DNA of 64,000 nucleotides from Rachycentron canadum (lineage: Eukaryota; Chordata; Actinopteri; Carangiformes; Rachycentridae), in NCBI GenBank assembly GCA_038496675.1, contig CM076651.1, forward strand, positions 23,588,873 through 23,652,872. The letters run 5' to 3'. The notes beneath the pieces were generated by a model, which saw only the letters and a list, made by a program, of their open reading frames with translations, was not told the origin of the DNA and did not search any database. This document shows, piece after piece, positions 12,242 through 25,800 of this stretch. The translations under genes were made by a program, and so were the position numbers. Every line of letters begins with the position of its first letter. The stretch's first letter is position 1.

Positions 12242-15200
12242 TCGCTCTCTTTTGTTAGTTGCTAGCTGATTTGTTGATTCATCATCCAAAAGAGACACAT
12301 CAAAAACACAAAACTGTTGATTGTCATTTTAAAATCAACAGCAACAGCAAAAAAAAAAAAAAAAAGGAAAAAAAAAGAACTATTCCTTTTTCCTCCTGTT
12401 AATCTGTCTTTTCACCACATGCTTGATCAATAAGCTTGTGGCTGTTGAAAGGTTGGGCTGTGGGGGTGAGAGATCACGGGGTTCAGAGGTCATGAGGTGT
12501 GTGTGTGGGCACCGAGTGTCCAGGCCATGACCTCATCCTGCTGTGACGCCGACCTACCTTTATTTAAACCCTCCACACAGACAGTCAGTATCATTAAAGT
12601 CATCAAATGGTGGGTGTGTAGCGTGGGGGGTCACCTAATCTGAGCTCATATTACTAAGTAGGAGCAAATCTCATTTGTTCCTGGTCTAGACAAATAGTGT
12701 TTTGGCAGTTATGCTTCTCTGTGTGTAGAACCTCGTTTACTGTTTTTTCATTTCTGGTCTAGGAGTCGTTGCAGTTCCATCAATGTACTTTTTGCCACAG
12801 TTGAAAACTTTATTTTCCCCTTGAGGAACATTTATTATACTGCAGAATATAAATGAGAGATTCCCCAACCATGGCAGCGTGTCTACAAACATGAAAATGT
12901 GACATTGCACATCCTCAGGATCCCTTTAGAACCAGTATATAAATGTATTCAATATTAAAACTGCATGTTAAACAAAGTGCATCAAATTCCACATTTTGGC
13001 TTTCAAGGATAAGTCACAGGAAGGGTAAAAAATGTATTGTATATATTCCAAACACCTCATTCCAAGTGGGAATAGACTGAAGTCAGTGAAGATAAGCTGG
13101 TTAGAATGTGTGAGCAGGGAGTGTGCTTTTGTGTATTTATTTTCACTGGTATTAATAACATAGACCAATACCCTAAACTGTTCATTTTAAAGCAGCCTTA
13201 TAGTTACAGTCAGAAACCTGTTGGTAAAGTTGGATCAAATATGAACAAAAAAGTAGAGATCTAGGTTTTGGCTTCTCTCTGATCTCAGAGCTGCGATTAG
13301 AGTGCACATCACATAGCCTTTGAATCTGGAGTGTGACATGGTGAAAAATTATACGGCAGTGTCGTGTCGATGTTCCCAGGTGATTTCCCCAGCTGTGTCT
13401 CTCATCCAGTAGCTGCACAGCATGTTCCTCTCTCTTTCCTGCTCTTCTTTTTCTCAGTCATCCTCTCAGCATTGTAATTGAAGATTAATAGAACCATGAG
13501 TTCTTCACAGAATAGTAAATATCTTAGGTTATTCAGTGCTGACTTGTAATCTCTGACACTGGTCTCAGTCTACTATCCACATCAGTGGACTGTAACCTGG
13601 GCCTGGGGTAAATACATCTGGTGATCCTGTTATTTTTATTATTAGTGATGTGTCTTATCCCTCTGTGCCATAGAGCTCAATTGTTGTGCAAAAACTATTA
13701 AAAACACTTCAGTGAACACTGACATGTTCTTCCATTAGTCATGAACACACACATTTATTTTGATTCAGTCCCTCACACACTATGCTGCTGCTGCAATTAG
13801 TCACTGGTGTGTTCAAATCTGTGGTTGAAAATGGCCCCCTGCTAATGTGCTATGTCCTCCTGTTTAAAGGAGCTATTTTTAAGTTTTACAATTGCTACAA
13901 GTTTTTGTAGCTATTGCTACATAGATAACATCAGCATTAACAGTTGTTTACTTACCAGTCTTGCATTTACAATACAAGAGGTTATAATATGTCCTCTGAG
14001 CAGGGAACTACTTCTTCAGGACAGACTGGACACTACAGTGACTCTGTATTGGAGAGGTACAGGTGCAGGCTGGTTAGCATGCTAAATTAAGTAGAAGAAA
14101 AGAAGTGATCGTTAAAGAAACTAAATAAGAGTTAATGTTGGTTGCTTTCCATCTCTGGAGACAAAACTCTGACAAGTTAAAAGTTGAAAATTTCCCCCTT
14201 AAAGTTGGTTATTTAGCAATATCATTGTATATAGACCAAAGCTCTAGAACATGTGCAACATATATTTGCATGTCTCCATGTGATATTTGGTTCTTTAAGC
14301 TTGTTGACATACAGACTAGCCCACTTGAAGTACCTATCTTGCGAATTACTGAAGCTAGCAAGGTAACCTTTAACATGCTAGTACTCACCAGCCTTATTGT
14401 CTTTTCTAACTGTGTTCTCTGCACTGTGCTCTTTGCACACTGCTGGCATTTTGCTCTTGCACTGTCCATAATTTCATTCAATAGAAATTTTAATGTGGGG
14501 GCAAACCAGCAAGTTTGCCAAATGTCATTGGCTTGATTGCAAACAGGACATATTTTTATTAAATGTGGACTTGTAACTGTCTGCAAATTATTCCTGCTTT
14601 AGTGGAGCAGCTTATACTCCACCAGATGAGGTCACATAAAGCTGAATTGTGCAACACATCTAATAAGCTACAACAGTTTCCCTTATTTTGGACTGCAACA
14701 AATATCATCACAATCTAGAGAACATCTAGCTCTGGCCAGCTTGGCATTGAAGAGTTGAGAGAATCCATTGATCTGATTTGAATTCATTGCAATTAATCAT
14801 TTTAATGTTGATTTATCCCTTTCCTCTGAAACATCTTACCGCATTTTCTAACTGTGAGCATTTTTTTCACCTCTTGACTTCTAGCCATAAAATACCCAGG
14901 CAGCTGATCCAGTTTAGTCATGTGTTTGAAGCACTGCAGCACAAAAAGTGAGTACTTACAGCACGCTGCTCAGAGAAAACAATGCAAACTGGTTTTGACC
15001 CACCTGGAAACACTGCATCTGGTGGCCCCATACCCTTATTTTCACCCCCGTCCTCTAGCCCAAACAACCCACTGATTAAAGCTGTGAAGTATCCTGCAAC
15101 ACAGGACAGAAATCAATAAGTGAATTAGACTCTACTTTCAGCTTCCTCTCCAGCCAGCCGGCCCCAAAACCAGCTGCCTGGGATAATGGGCCTGGACATA

Positions 15201-16227
15201 GGGGAGTGTGGGCGTGAGCAGAGGAGGCTAAGGGGGACAAAGAAGCTTCAAGGTAGTGTGATATACTGCTGTGACACATTATCACCACACACCAGTCTAT
15301 ATCCAACAGTATGTGACACTGGCAGGGATGAGCTACTCTAAGGGCTAATATATGTTTCACATTTCCTTTAAAATAGAGGAAGATACTACAGATACACGCT
15401 TACCATCAGACTCCCAGCAGGGTTGCTGCTTACTTGCCAGTGAAAGGGACCCCTTTATCTTGATGTGGTCATTACTTTTATTTGTTTTTTTTTTTACAAT
15501 GGTGACATCTTTGCCGCGAAGCACTTAATACTGCAGCTCTTCCCAGAAATCATTTGTAAAGCAGCGTCATACGCAATATGATGTCACTGTACTCTGTTCT
15601 CTGTCTTCTCACCAGTGGAGGCTATGACTACAACTACTTCTTCTGTTTGTTCCAAAATGTCTAGAAAAACAATTATGCATTATTTACTGTAGACTGTGGA
15701 ATGCCTTCCAGAAGGTGTCTGTTTTGTTAGTCACCTATCCTTTACACAATTTTATATTTTGATTAACATAATAGTAGCAGTTATTAATAGTTTTAGCTAC
15801 ACTTTTTCTTTATCAAGGAAAGTTTAACACAGGTATCAAATACAACCTTCTATATACATCCACCGTTTAATGGCAGTCTACAGTGGCACCATTAACAGGT
15901 CAAAATGAATGGAGTGCCACAATGATGACAGGCAACCCAGAAGTTAGCATCGCTTTTTAAAATTCATTTTAAATTGACTTTTTGCTAACTGTAGAGCATA
16001 AACTTTTGATACATTTTGATTAACACTATAATCTTCACCATCATAAATTCAATATTCACAAGTAAAAAGCTAATGTTATATAAACAAACTACAGCAATGT
16101 CACATTTAACCAAACCCCATTTAAAACAACAAAACAGATATTAAAAAGATTATATTATATATGTTATTTATACACATATTGTGTAGTGAATTTAATAGAT
16201 GGTGATTGGAGATTTTTTAAAACTTTG

Positions 16228-16320
16228 GACAGCCTTCAGTCTTTATGCTAAAATAAGCTAATACTAAGCTAACTTTTTAGCAGCCTGCAGCCTGCACCCT
16301 GTCAGGCAGAGATTAGAAGT
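16228..16320 (-). repeat. Teleost TTAGCTTAGC repeat fragment
   Basis: ctttggacagccttcagtct then ttatgctaaaataagctaat and actaagctaactttttagca is a reverse-orientation relative of the repeat at 63620-63985. It is a short fragment within AT-rich DNA. Confidence 0.5.
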
Positions 16321-19300
16321 TTATTTTAACTTCACACCCCCCTTTTTTGGGTGAAACCTTTCAATAAATACACTACATATGAAATATTATTACCATGTCA
16401 GACATCTTATTCAGTAATGATATTAAACTAAAAATAAGAAATGAAAATGATATAAACCAAGTTTATATTCTAAATTTATACCTTAGAGACATAGTTGCCG
16501 TCCTACGAGTTAATTTATCTTTCTGCTTAATCTCACTCTGTTGCACAGATTTAAATATCAGGAAATTAAATATTTGTTGAGACAAAGGCTTGTCTCGATA
16601 CAGAGATCCTGAATCCTGCCTGTTCTCATCCCCAGTCATGTCGCCAGGAACACTCATTACTCATTACTTTGTGTTTGTGTTAGTGCAGTGTTGCTCCCTC
16701 TGTTTGGCAGCCGACCGGTTGTGTTTGTGCCATACTCTTAGCGGGGGTGTGATGTCATATCACAGTGCCATGTTCTGCTGCCACAATGATGCATCTGCTG
16801 TTGATCTTGGTTTAACTCAGGGACGCCTTGCCAAGTCAGGCCTGAATTAACGGGATCATCACCATCAACGATCATGGGGATAGCTCATTTGCACAACACT
16901 GTTGTTAGGTAAAAATGTCTTTTCAAATATTTCAGCCTTCTTTTGTGCTTGACCGAAGTTGAAACCTTTCATCAACCTGGGAACTGTAAGAGGATGTTAT
17001 TCTTCACCACCAATAAAAGTCACTAAAGTTTGATTTTTTAAAAATCTCTTATCTTTATTGATTTCACCATGGTGGTTTGGATATATCTTTCATGTCTTCT
17101 TTCGAACAACTCTCCTCTCTGCCTCCCAACCTCTCACCTGTGAACTGAATGAGTGTGTTTGTATGCATACTTACATACCAGTATATTGCACGTATGTGAT
17201 CGGTGTATGGTATGTACCTGTAGGTACAATTTCACTTAACCTAATTTCTTAAATCAGGTATTGATTCCAAAAATGTGAGACCAGAATCCCATTTTTTCTG
17301 AAAAATATGATTTATTTACTTAATCCCTGAAAGACGTGGGATTTTTTTCTTCTACAGCTTTCATTTTATACAGCAAGAACAAAGTTAATTATTCCAATGT
17401 TTCAAAGATTTACCACAAATATGTCTAGTAATAAGATGTTTCACCTGTAAAAGGTAGAATTTACCCAATTTATGTCTTTCATGAGGGACAATGCTTTTGG
17501 AATAAGACCAAGAACACAAATCTCCGGACATAAAAGATTTTCTTTGTGGATGATGTGGAAATTGTGTTGATTATTTCTTTTCCAAAAGTCCTGTGTGTAT
17601 TTATGCCTCTGCATGCAATGACAAAGTGGAACTTTCTCTGTTCCGCATTTTATTCAACTGTCTGAGATATTGGGAATGAATTTAGTTTTTTTTTCAGTTA
17701 GTTAATATTGGCATTTTTCACACCTTACTGCTCACTTTGTTTGATGGTTTCATCTGAGTGCATAAAACACATTAACCCATCTTCATACTCTTTCTCTGGA
17801 GCTCAGGGCTGAGCAGAGCTCCAATACAGTGGCTGGGTCCTACATTTAAGAGTTTCATAGCACAGCAGGCAGTGGAGAATGCATAGCACCCTCACACCTC
17901 TGTTGTCTTTCATCCCATCAGTCACTTCATACAGTCAATTTTTCATTCATTTCTGACTTCACAGTGATGATATATAAACGCTTCTGCTGGCTGACATTCT
18001 TGCAACATACAAACCGCTGATGATATTCTTGTGATCTCTCCAGCAACAAATGCAAAACATGGAGATGAGGCAGTGAATGAAAGTGGATCAGCCCGCAGCT
18101 AGGGTACAGGTTGCTACAGCAGTGTGCTTGTTAGTGTTGAGCATTTCTTGACTGCTCAAAGCCTGATGTTTTTTAATGCATGAATTATATATGAAGAGGA
18201 ATTCTTAAAGGCAAACACTCAGTGGAAAATGATCTGACATCTCTCCTCTATCATACCTGTCAAACTTCACTTTGACTTTAACTTCAGCTTCCTTTGGATG
18301 TATTTTCTACAACCAATAATACACCATGCAAACTGCAGGAGTGTCGCTTGTTAAACAGTACTGTACATTTGTAAACCAACCTGAGCATGGACCTCGGAAA
18401 CAGTGGGAACTGGGGCCTACCTACTTCTTATCATCCAACAAATAAACAAAAAAAGAAAATCGGATCCATTGATAGCCTCATATCCTACACTGCTTCACAT
18501 ACATCAGTTACTTGATTTATATGCAAATGAACAGGTATAAATGATGTTGCCAATATTAGCCAATCAGACATATTGGGTCCATTTTCAATGCTTGTGTGTG
18601 TGTGAGGGAGAGAGAGATAGAGTGGGGCAGGTGACAGTGTGAAGGGCCTGACCATTTATACATGTTCCACAGTCCATGAGCATTAAATAAAGTAAACTTG
18701 GACAAACTTTGGTTACTTTGAAGAGCGTCACAGCACAGCATATCATAGCACATACATGGTTAAAGATCTTTTTTAAATGGTTTTCAATTTTTTTGAAGAA
18801 GTAAACAACAATAGACTTTACATTTTTAGACAACAACCAGTGATTATGTTATCTGAACTGACAACAGATTTTCCGATCTGTTTGTCTTTTTATTGTTGCT
18901 GATTCATTTGAAAATCAGAACCAGTTCCAGCATCATTTGAAGTTGTGTGTTACACTGAAACATGTTGATAGGAGGAAGCCTTGATGAAGGATAGGCACCC
19001 TCCTCTGGATGACTCATACAAGGCACCTATAGATGTGTGTGATGTTCAATCCAATATTCCTTATAAACAGATTCACAAATCTGTTTTTCTTTTCTTTTCA
19101 TAGTCCTCTACTGAGCCCTGTGTGCCCATATAAATATTGGCACGCATCATATGTTGATCCTTACGTGTTTGTTCTGGATGCATGCACACACAAGATTGTG
19201 AAAACATGTCAATTTAGTGTGTTGTTAGGATGAAGCTTCTCAATAATTCTCTGACATATCTGTATATGTGCAAGCTAGTGCTGTATGTACTGTGCTATTT

Positions 19301-19572
19301 TGTTTATGAAAGCTACAACTATCTGTAATATTGTTTTTTGTCTGTCCCTGGGGTCTCTGTCTGTGTGTATGTTTTTTGTATAAGTGTGTGTCTTTGTGTG
19401 CACATTATGTATAAGTGACTCTCTACAGCTGCAATTTGTATGTGCCCACGAAATTTCAATGTGTGTGTTTTCATGTGTATTTATTTGTGATTGCACATCA
19501 GTGACGTGTGCACGAATGTATACATCCTGTATATATGTGTGTGCGTGTGTGCACACACACACACATATATAT

Positions 19573-19865
19573 ATATATGTGCACATGTATGTTGTATTTG
19601 TGTGTTTGCCTTGATCTGTATCTGTATACTGTGTTTGTTGTTTATCTTGCTGGTCTTGTTGATAGTTCAGAGGAGGATCACGCACACACATATATGTGTG
19701 TGCATATGTTTATGTGTGTATGTGTATATATATATATATACAAATATATATGTGCACATGTATGTTGTAAGTGTTATGGGCATTTGTGTGTTTGCCTTGA
19801 TCCGTATCTGTATTCTGTGCGGTTGTTTATCTTGCTGGTCTTGTTGATAGTTCAGAGGAGGATCC
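19573..19865 (+). repeat. Tandem duplication of about 110-120 bp
   Basis: Copy 1 (19573-19680) and copy 2 (19745-19865) share tatgtgcacatgtatgttgt, tgtgtttgccttgatc, gtatctgtat and the run ending ttgatagttcagaggaggat. Copy 2 has a 14-bp insertion after ttgta. They are separated by a TG/TA-rich spacer and preceded by a palindromic (TG)n/(CA)n stretch at 19536-19584. Confidence 0.85.
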
Positions 19866-20179
19866 AATGCTGCTGGCTGTTTCTCTGTCAGTTCTTCCAC
19901 ATGCAGCCGCCACCCCTATTAACACTTCCATTAATACTAGATCACAGATGGAAATCATCCTCTCACCCAGCAGATGCTTTTAGATTTTGATGAGCATTTT
20001 TATTCAACTCCTAGGGAGAGAGGAGCAGCAGAACAACTGTTTTTTTTATTGACGGCAGAGAAAAAAAAATCTGCTTTCTGCTTCCTCCCCATTGTTCCTC
20101 TTCTCACTTTTTCTTCGGTGCACATGTTTGGCTTAGCGGCCAGACATTAGTTTAAAATCTGCTCGGAAGGAGAACGGGG

Positions 20180-20370
20180 TTAAAGGGAAAGAAATACGAA
20201 AAGAAGAAGAAAAGACAATGGTTGAGCTAACAATGACGGAAAACACTGTGGGGGGCTTAGGGGGGAAAACAAGTATATTTGTCTCATTTGCATTCAGGCC
20301 TTTCAGCTCCTCAAACTTTCAATCTCTCCAGTTGCGATCCCCTACGCGCGTACTTGACAGACAAGAGACG
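20180..20370 (+). promoter_or_regulatory. Candidate distal enhancer
   Basis: The SOX-like AACAATG (20229-20235) and a perfect octamer ATTTGCAT (20286-20293) lie in a non-repetitive stretch just before a CA-rich region. The spacing is too wide for a SOX-OCT composite site. Confidence 0.28.
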
Positions 20371-23036
20371 AGCTGCGTGGAATACCAAGTGGATCTGCAT
20401 GTTCATATTAGCACGCAACATATAGCCTTGTATATGCACACACATATGTACACAAACACACGTGCACGCGCAAATCACCCACAAGCACACCGGCACTTAG
20501 ACGCAATCACACACTTACACACATACATCCTGATTCCATTACCCAACTGCTTGTCACTCACAAACACACATATTAACATTCATGCTCACACATACCTCCC
20601 CTCTCAGATAATCACTGGAATGCACAAACATACATGCGTTTGCACATAAACAGATGCAAATTCCCCTTCAATCTCACAAAGGCACACAGATATCACAAAC
20701 ATAAACTATTCAAACATGAGGCAAAAGCAGTCTAATAGACACACACAAATGCACATATTTAAAGCCGGTGCTTTCAGTGGGGGACACACACGGTGTTACT
20801 GTACTGGATGGTTCAAACACATTCACACAAACAGAGACACACATTGTGCTAAATGATTTGTTTCCTTCTCCTCCCTGATGCTCATGAATAATACAATATT
20901 CTCAGGGGAACTTTTTTCTTCACATAAATAAGAATTTAGATAGAAAATTGCATTATTAATCTGTGGCTTCTGGCCCAGCTTCTCCTGTAAAGAATTCATA
21001 CACATTCGCAAGTTTGCAGCCACGCAGATATGGAGGCCTAAAAGGTCAGAAGAATCATGCAGCAGTGCATCAGTACTGGGGATTGGACTCAGAGGAGGAT
21101 TACAGCTGACTGGTTTTGGGGAGACTGGTGATGTCAGCTCCAGGAGGTTGTAAAATGTTGAATTCTTGTTTTGACACAAACTGAGTGGGTTGGACCACAT
21201 GGAGACTGTGACTAAAAAGCATCACAATAATCAAGCTTCCAACTTCCAACAATGTTTTAAAGCCAAAGATTTTTTTAACTGCAAGTAACACATGGTGGAA
21301 AATAGAAAACAGGGGGCCTACAACTGGAATCGCTAAGTATATTGCAGTTATATGGTTTGCTCCGTAAGTGTCCTGGTTAAACAAATGTACAGGTCCCATG
21401 TAGTATAAAGGTAGATGTCCATGTGTTCTTTGATTATAAAGCAGCTTTAGATTCTATATTTATACTGTGAAAATATCAAAGGTCTCAGTCCACAGAGACA
21501 TGCACACAGTCTGTATTCAGAAACTGAGCCTTAAAACCATCTGTCAGGACTTCTGTAACTTTGCGATGTCACAACAAAGCAGTCACCACCTTCAGCCACA
21601 ACACAACCCCGCCCACCTGGACCCACCATCCAACCTTGCAGTATATGTATCATATTTTTTATTAGATCACTCAGAAAACAGCCAGCCAATCAGAAGAGAG
21701 TTGGTTTGACATATGTTCCTGTGGATGTACCAATTAATATAATTTTATATAATAAAATAAATAATAATATAATCTAAAATAAAAATATAAAAATATAAAA
21801 TAAAAATAATATAATTTTGTAACACTAGAAAAGCTGGGAATTGTCTTGTGTTAGTATGACAGCCACCAGGCATGAGTTGATACATCATTAGCTGAGCTAT
21901 AACTGCAAATTAAACAGTTTACAATCCACTGACTGAACTGACTGATTTTATATGTTTAAAAACATAACATAAAAACAAAATTAATGTAAAGTTTTGTTTT
22001 GTTTAATGTGGTGAAACATTGTTAAAAACACAGATAAAAACACAAACAACACTAATAAATCTCTGGCTTCACTCTGTGACCCATACTGCTTATCTGTCCT
22101 TGTGGATAATGTATGAATGAATGATTTTTTTTACAATCTCTGCTGAGCTGAACAGTGTTACAATCTAAATCATTTTAATCCTTGAAAATCTTACTGATGT
22201 TAAATGGAAAAATAAAAAAAACTCAATTAAAAGATAAAAAAATACATTTAGTAATGTTACAGGAACATGGGGGCAGCGGTGAATACATTACTTTCTATAT
22301 GTGCTGTTCACATAGTTTGTTTCGTTACGTCAAGATTTTTTTATTTTTCACCTGTCGTTCTTAGGTAGATCAGGTTGTGTAAGTTTCATTTTACTGTGTT
22401 TTTATTCACTATTCTAGTGGTACATAAAAAACGTACATTTTAAGAATGTAAAACCTGCTCATGTCTCGTGCCCAGTTGCTCACAAGCAGTATTGTTAAAA
22501 TTGAAGAGAAACACAGGCAGGGTTTATTGTAAATTTTAGCAGTAAATGTTTGCAGCAGAATGTGAATTCAGGAGCAATTTTGATCTGACATCATCATGTG
22601 GAGCCATTTGGTGACATGTGGTAACAGATACAAGCTCTGAATTCATGTAGACTATGTGGAGTCATTGTCACTAAAAATTACAAAGTGCACATTCTGAAAT
22701 AGACTCAAAACATTTCTAGAAATGATTCAAACTAGCTTAGCCCTGTGCTACTTATGAGACGATTGTTGGAGAACATCATTATCTTATACAGGGTTTGTAG
22801 TGCAGTGTACTCTGTCCTCTGAACATATGTGTTGACACTACATGACACGTAGAAGAAATTAATGAACATTAATGAAGTCGCAGAATTCAGTTCTCAGCTC
22901 TCACTCTGTGACATGTGATGTCTGTCATGGCGGCAGGATCACAAGAGCTGTATGAAAAATTGCAACTCATTTGTGAAGAATGATCCTTTAAGGTTTCCCT
23001 TTCTTAAGAACACTGTTGTCGGCTGCTGATTGGACA

Positions 23037-23750
23037 TATACACCCACTGAGCACTTTATACGAACGCCACTGATACTGGGTTGTTCCTCCCTTTGCTCTC
23101 AAACAGCCTCAGTTCTTCACGTCATGGATCCATCAGATGTTGAAACTTTCCTCTGAGACTCTGATCCATGTGGACTTGACTGCATCACATATTTTCTGCA
23201 GATTTGTCAGCTGCAAATTCAAGCTGCCAATCTCCTCTTCTACCACATCACAAAGGTGGTCTGCTACATCTTCAGGAAACCAGTGTGAGACAGCTCCTGC
23301 TTTGTGACATGGAACATTATCCTGCAGGAAGTAGCCCTTCGAAGATGGTGAACTGTGGCCATGAAGGGATGAACATGGACCCTCAGATTGACTGTGACAT
23401 TCAGATACAACCGTGATTAGTTGGTATTATAGTATAGTTATATATACTGTACATACAACAAAGGCCTATATATATATATATAGTTGGTTATGTCCAAAGT
23501 GTGACAAGATCATGTTCAAACACACCATCACACCACCACAAACCTGGACTGTTGACACAAGGCAGGTTGGATTCATGGATTCAAGCTGCTGCCTCAGCAG
23601 AAATTCAGATCCATCAGACCAGGCTGACGTTTTTCTTCACCTGTTCCTCTGCTCACTACACCACATTTTGCACTTGGCTCCATCCTGACTGCAGGTTTAT
23701 TAGAGAAGAGGAACATTTGAGATTTTCTGCACTGCTGCCACATGATCATC
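23037..23750 (-). pseudogene. Degenerate, internally deleted Tc1-like transposon
   Basis: The + strand resembles a common teleost Tc1-like element whose end reads as 'cactggccactttattaggtacacc'; here it is cactgagcactttatacgaacgcc. On the minus strand at about 23500-23640 a frame reads AWSDGSEFLLRQQLESMNP, then CLVSTVQVCGGVMV, matching the WSDESRF...ESMDPSCLVSTVQAGGGGVMV region around the second catalytic Asp of Tc1 transposases. The 23250-23410 part matches the segment encoding the C-terminal DDE region. Length is about half of an intact element, and stops and deletions are frequent. An (AT)n tract at 23468 interrupts it. Confidence 0.85.
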
Positions 23751-25275
23751 TACTGTTCTACTTTGTTCTGTTGCTTCTGGGTGAAATGTCTTTCTTTCTG
23801 TTCCTTTGTTTGTTTATGTCTCTGTGTATGAGATCACATGAAGAGAGCCCTTCCAGCTCTGTGTGGCCTTGGCCCTTAGGGGCCACTATAAAGATCAGAG
23901 AAGGAGACCATCTCCATTTATATGTCTCATGTGAGTGCTGCCACACTTTTATGACTGACAGTCACATTCAACCATAAAACTATACAACCTTCATATATGT
24001 GGAAACACACACATATACAAGACAGACACACACTGCTACACACATGAACCTGTGATCTGTGATATGGACGACTGATAACAATGAAGCTAATGAAGTTCAC
24101 AACACGATGAAGAAGGAAAAGCCTTATTTCTCCATTTCCTTTTTCTTTTTAGCGTGTGATGCACTGAGCAGTTTGTTTATACATAACTAACACAAACATC
24201 AGTGCTGTTTCTGTTTGTAAAACAGACATACAAACATACCTCCTCTCCAGTGTCTCTATATATTCAACAGAATTACACACAGCATTGGAGACACTTTAAA
24301 CAACAAAAAACACATCAAACACACAAATCAAAAATTCAAACCTGGAAACTCATCAACTAATCTTTCATCTTTACAAGAAAACTATATGTTTTATTCATTT
24401 CAAGTTGGTCCATTTAAAATTTCTGTTGAATGTTCTAATGAGTTGAACCCATGATATTAGATAAAAAAGGAACATTAGGAGACTTCCCAGCATGCATTTC
24501 TTTTTTGTAGTTTAAAGAAAATATACATGATAGGGATGTGTAGTTAACATAACATAACATAACACGACAACCGCTGTGTACCATCACTAAAATAATCAAT
24601 GATTCAAAACTGCATCATCTTATAATAATTGTGTTATTTTGAAGTCACAAAGTTTTTGATCTAAAGTGTAATAAGGAAGAAACAGGTTTGAGCCCACAGC
24701 ACGAGCTTAAAGATCTTTAAGGCTTATTGTATGAAAAAAGGGTAACAAGAACCTGTGGACACGACAGCTTGACCAACTCTGGCCTGGGCTTGTGTACTTT
24801 GCCAAGATGAAGACGGTAAAGGAGCAGCAGTGGTACAGAGGGAGTCATATTAATAACAGCAACACAATTGCACAATTTTCTATGCACAAAACGTTAAATT
24901 GAAAAACACATGCAGGTGCTTATGACTTGGCACACAGATTAGTTTCATCTTCACATAAGGTGCTGAGGTAGCAGAACATCTCTCCACACAGTTGTGTTAG
25001 ATGGTCTCATCCAAATCTGCCATCAAAAGTAAAGTCAGATAAAATATTAAAGAAAAGACGTATCACCAATGTGATGGTCTGATCCATTACTCAGTGGTCA
25101 TCACTACATTATTACATGAGTGGTCATTTGTTGGACCGGTAAAGTCGTGTAGCTGTTCACAGTTGTGATGCTATGACAGAGACACAGACAATCAGACATA
25201 TAAGCACCTGTTAAACATCCTCTGTGGTCACTCCTGCTACAGTTGCTGTCTCCAGGACCACATTTTGCCACAATG

Positions 25276-25307
<32 letters not shown>

Positions 25308-25544
25308 ACACGCACACTCAGCAGGTGACAACACCAGCCCTGCTGGTAATGCTGTGGCTGGTAATAGCAGGACTCACACGCTGACTTTAGTTGCAGCTGG
25401 TTCTTTCATTGAACTTAAATTAATCAAACTTTTGTGTTTTTAATTTAATTTTGCCAAAAAATGATGAAACAGTATGAATGGGACAGGACTTCTAATTGTG
25501 TAACATTTCAGTGACACTGACCAGTTGTAGCTCAGTTCATATAA

Positions 25545-25800
25545 ACTGATCATTCTTCCTGTTGACACCAGCCCTTCCCAGAACCCTTCATAACACACCT
25601 CCAATGAAGGAGATGAGGGACAAAGATCCACATCCTGATTCTGTGCAGAAAAACGTCACAAAGTTAATATGAGAGTTCAGATGAATCATGTGTCTCATCT
25701 TCTGAAGTTACAGCCTTTCAGTACAAACTTCTCTACTTGTGTTGCTGTAATGTCCCTGCAGCTGTGGCTGTTAATATGTACATGGTCTTAAAAATAAGGA
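25545..25800 (+). repeat. Teleost interspersed repeat copy
   Basis: The stretch with acccttcataacacacctccaatgaagg... gagggacaaagatccacatcc ... ctgattctgtgcagaaaaacg closely follows a widespread fish repeat (cccttcataatgcacttacaatg... gggacaaaatccacagtcctccttctgtgcaaaaa). It is degenerate and non-coding. The family name is not known to me. Confidence 0.55.

Larger units (their letters stand above)
12242..23036. other. Upstream non-coding region, second part
   Basis: This is unique AT-rich DNA with a CA/TG-rich zone at 19400-20800 and an almost pure A/T stretch at 21730-21825. No exon or RNA gene is supported. Confidence 0.7.

Noticed and set aside
21100..21399. 99-residue minus-strand open frame with hydrophobic stretches
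   Set aside because: No recognisable family, no splice or promoter context; probably chance or decayed repeat.
25275..25318. CRISPR-like regularly spaced repeats
   Set aside because: The CA arrays here and elsewhere are simple microsatellites in a vertebrate genome, without spacers.
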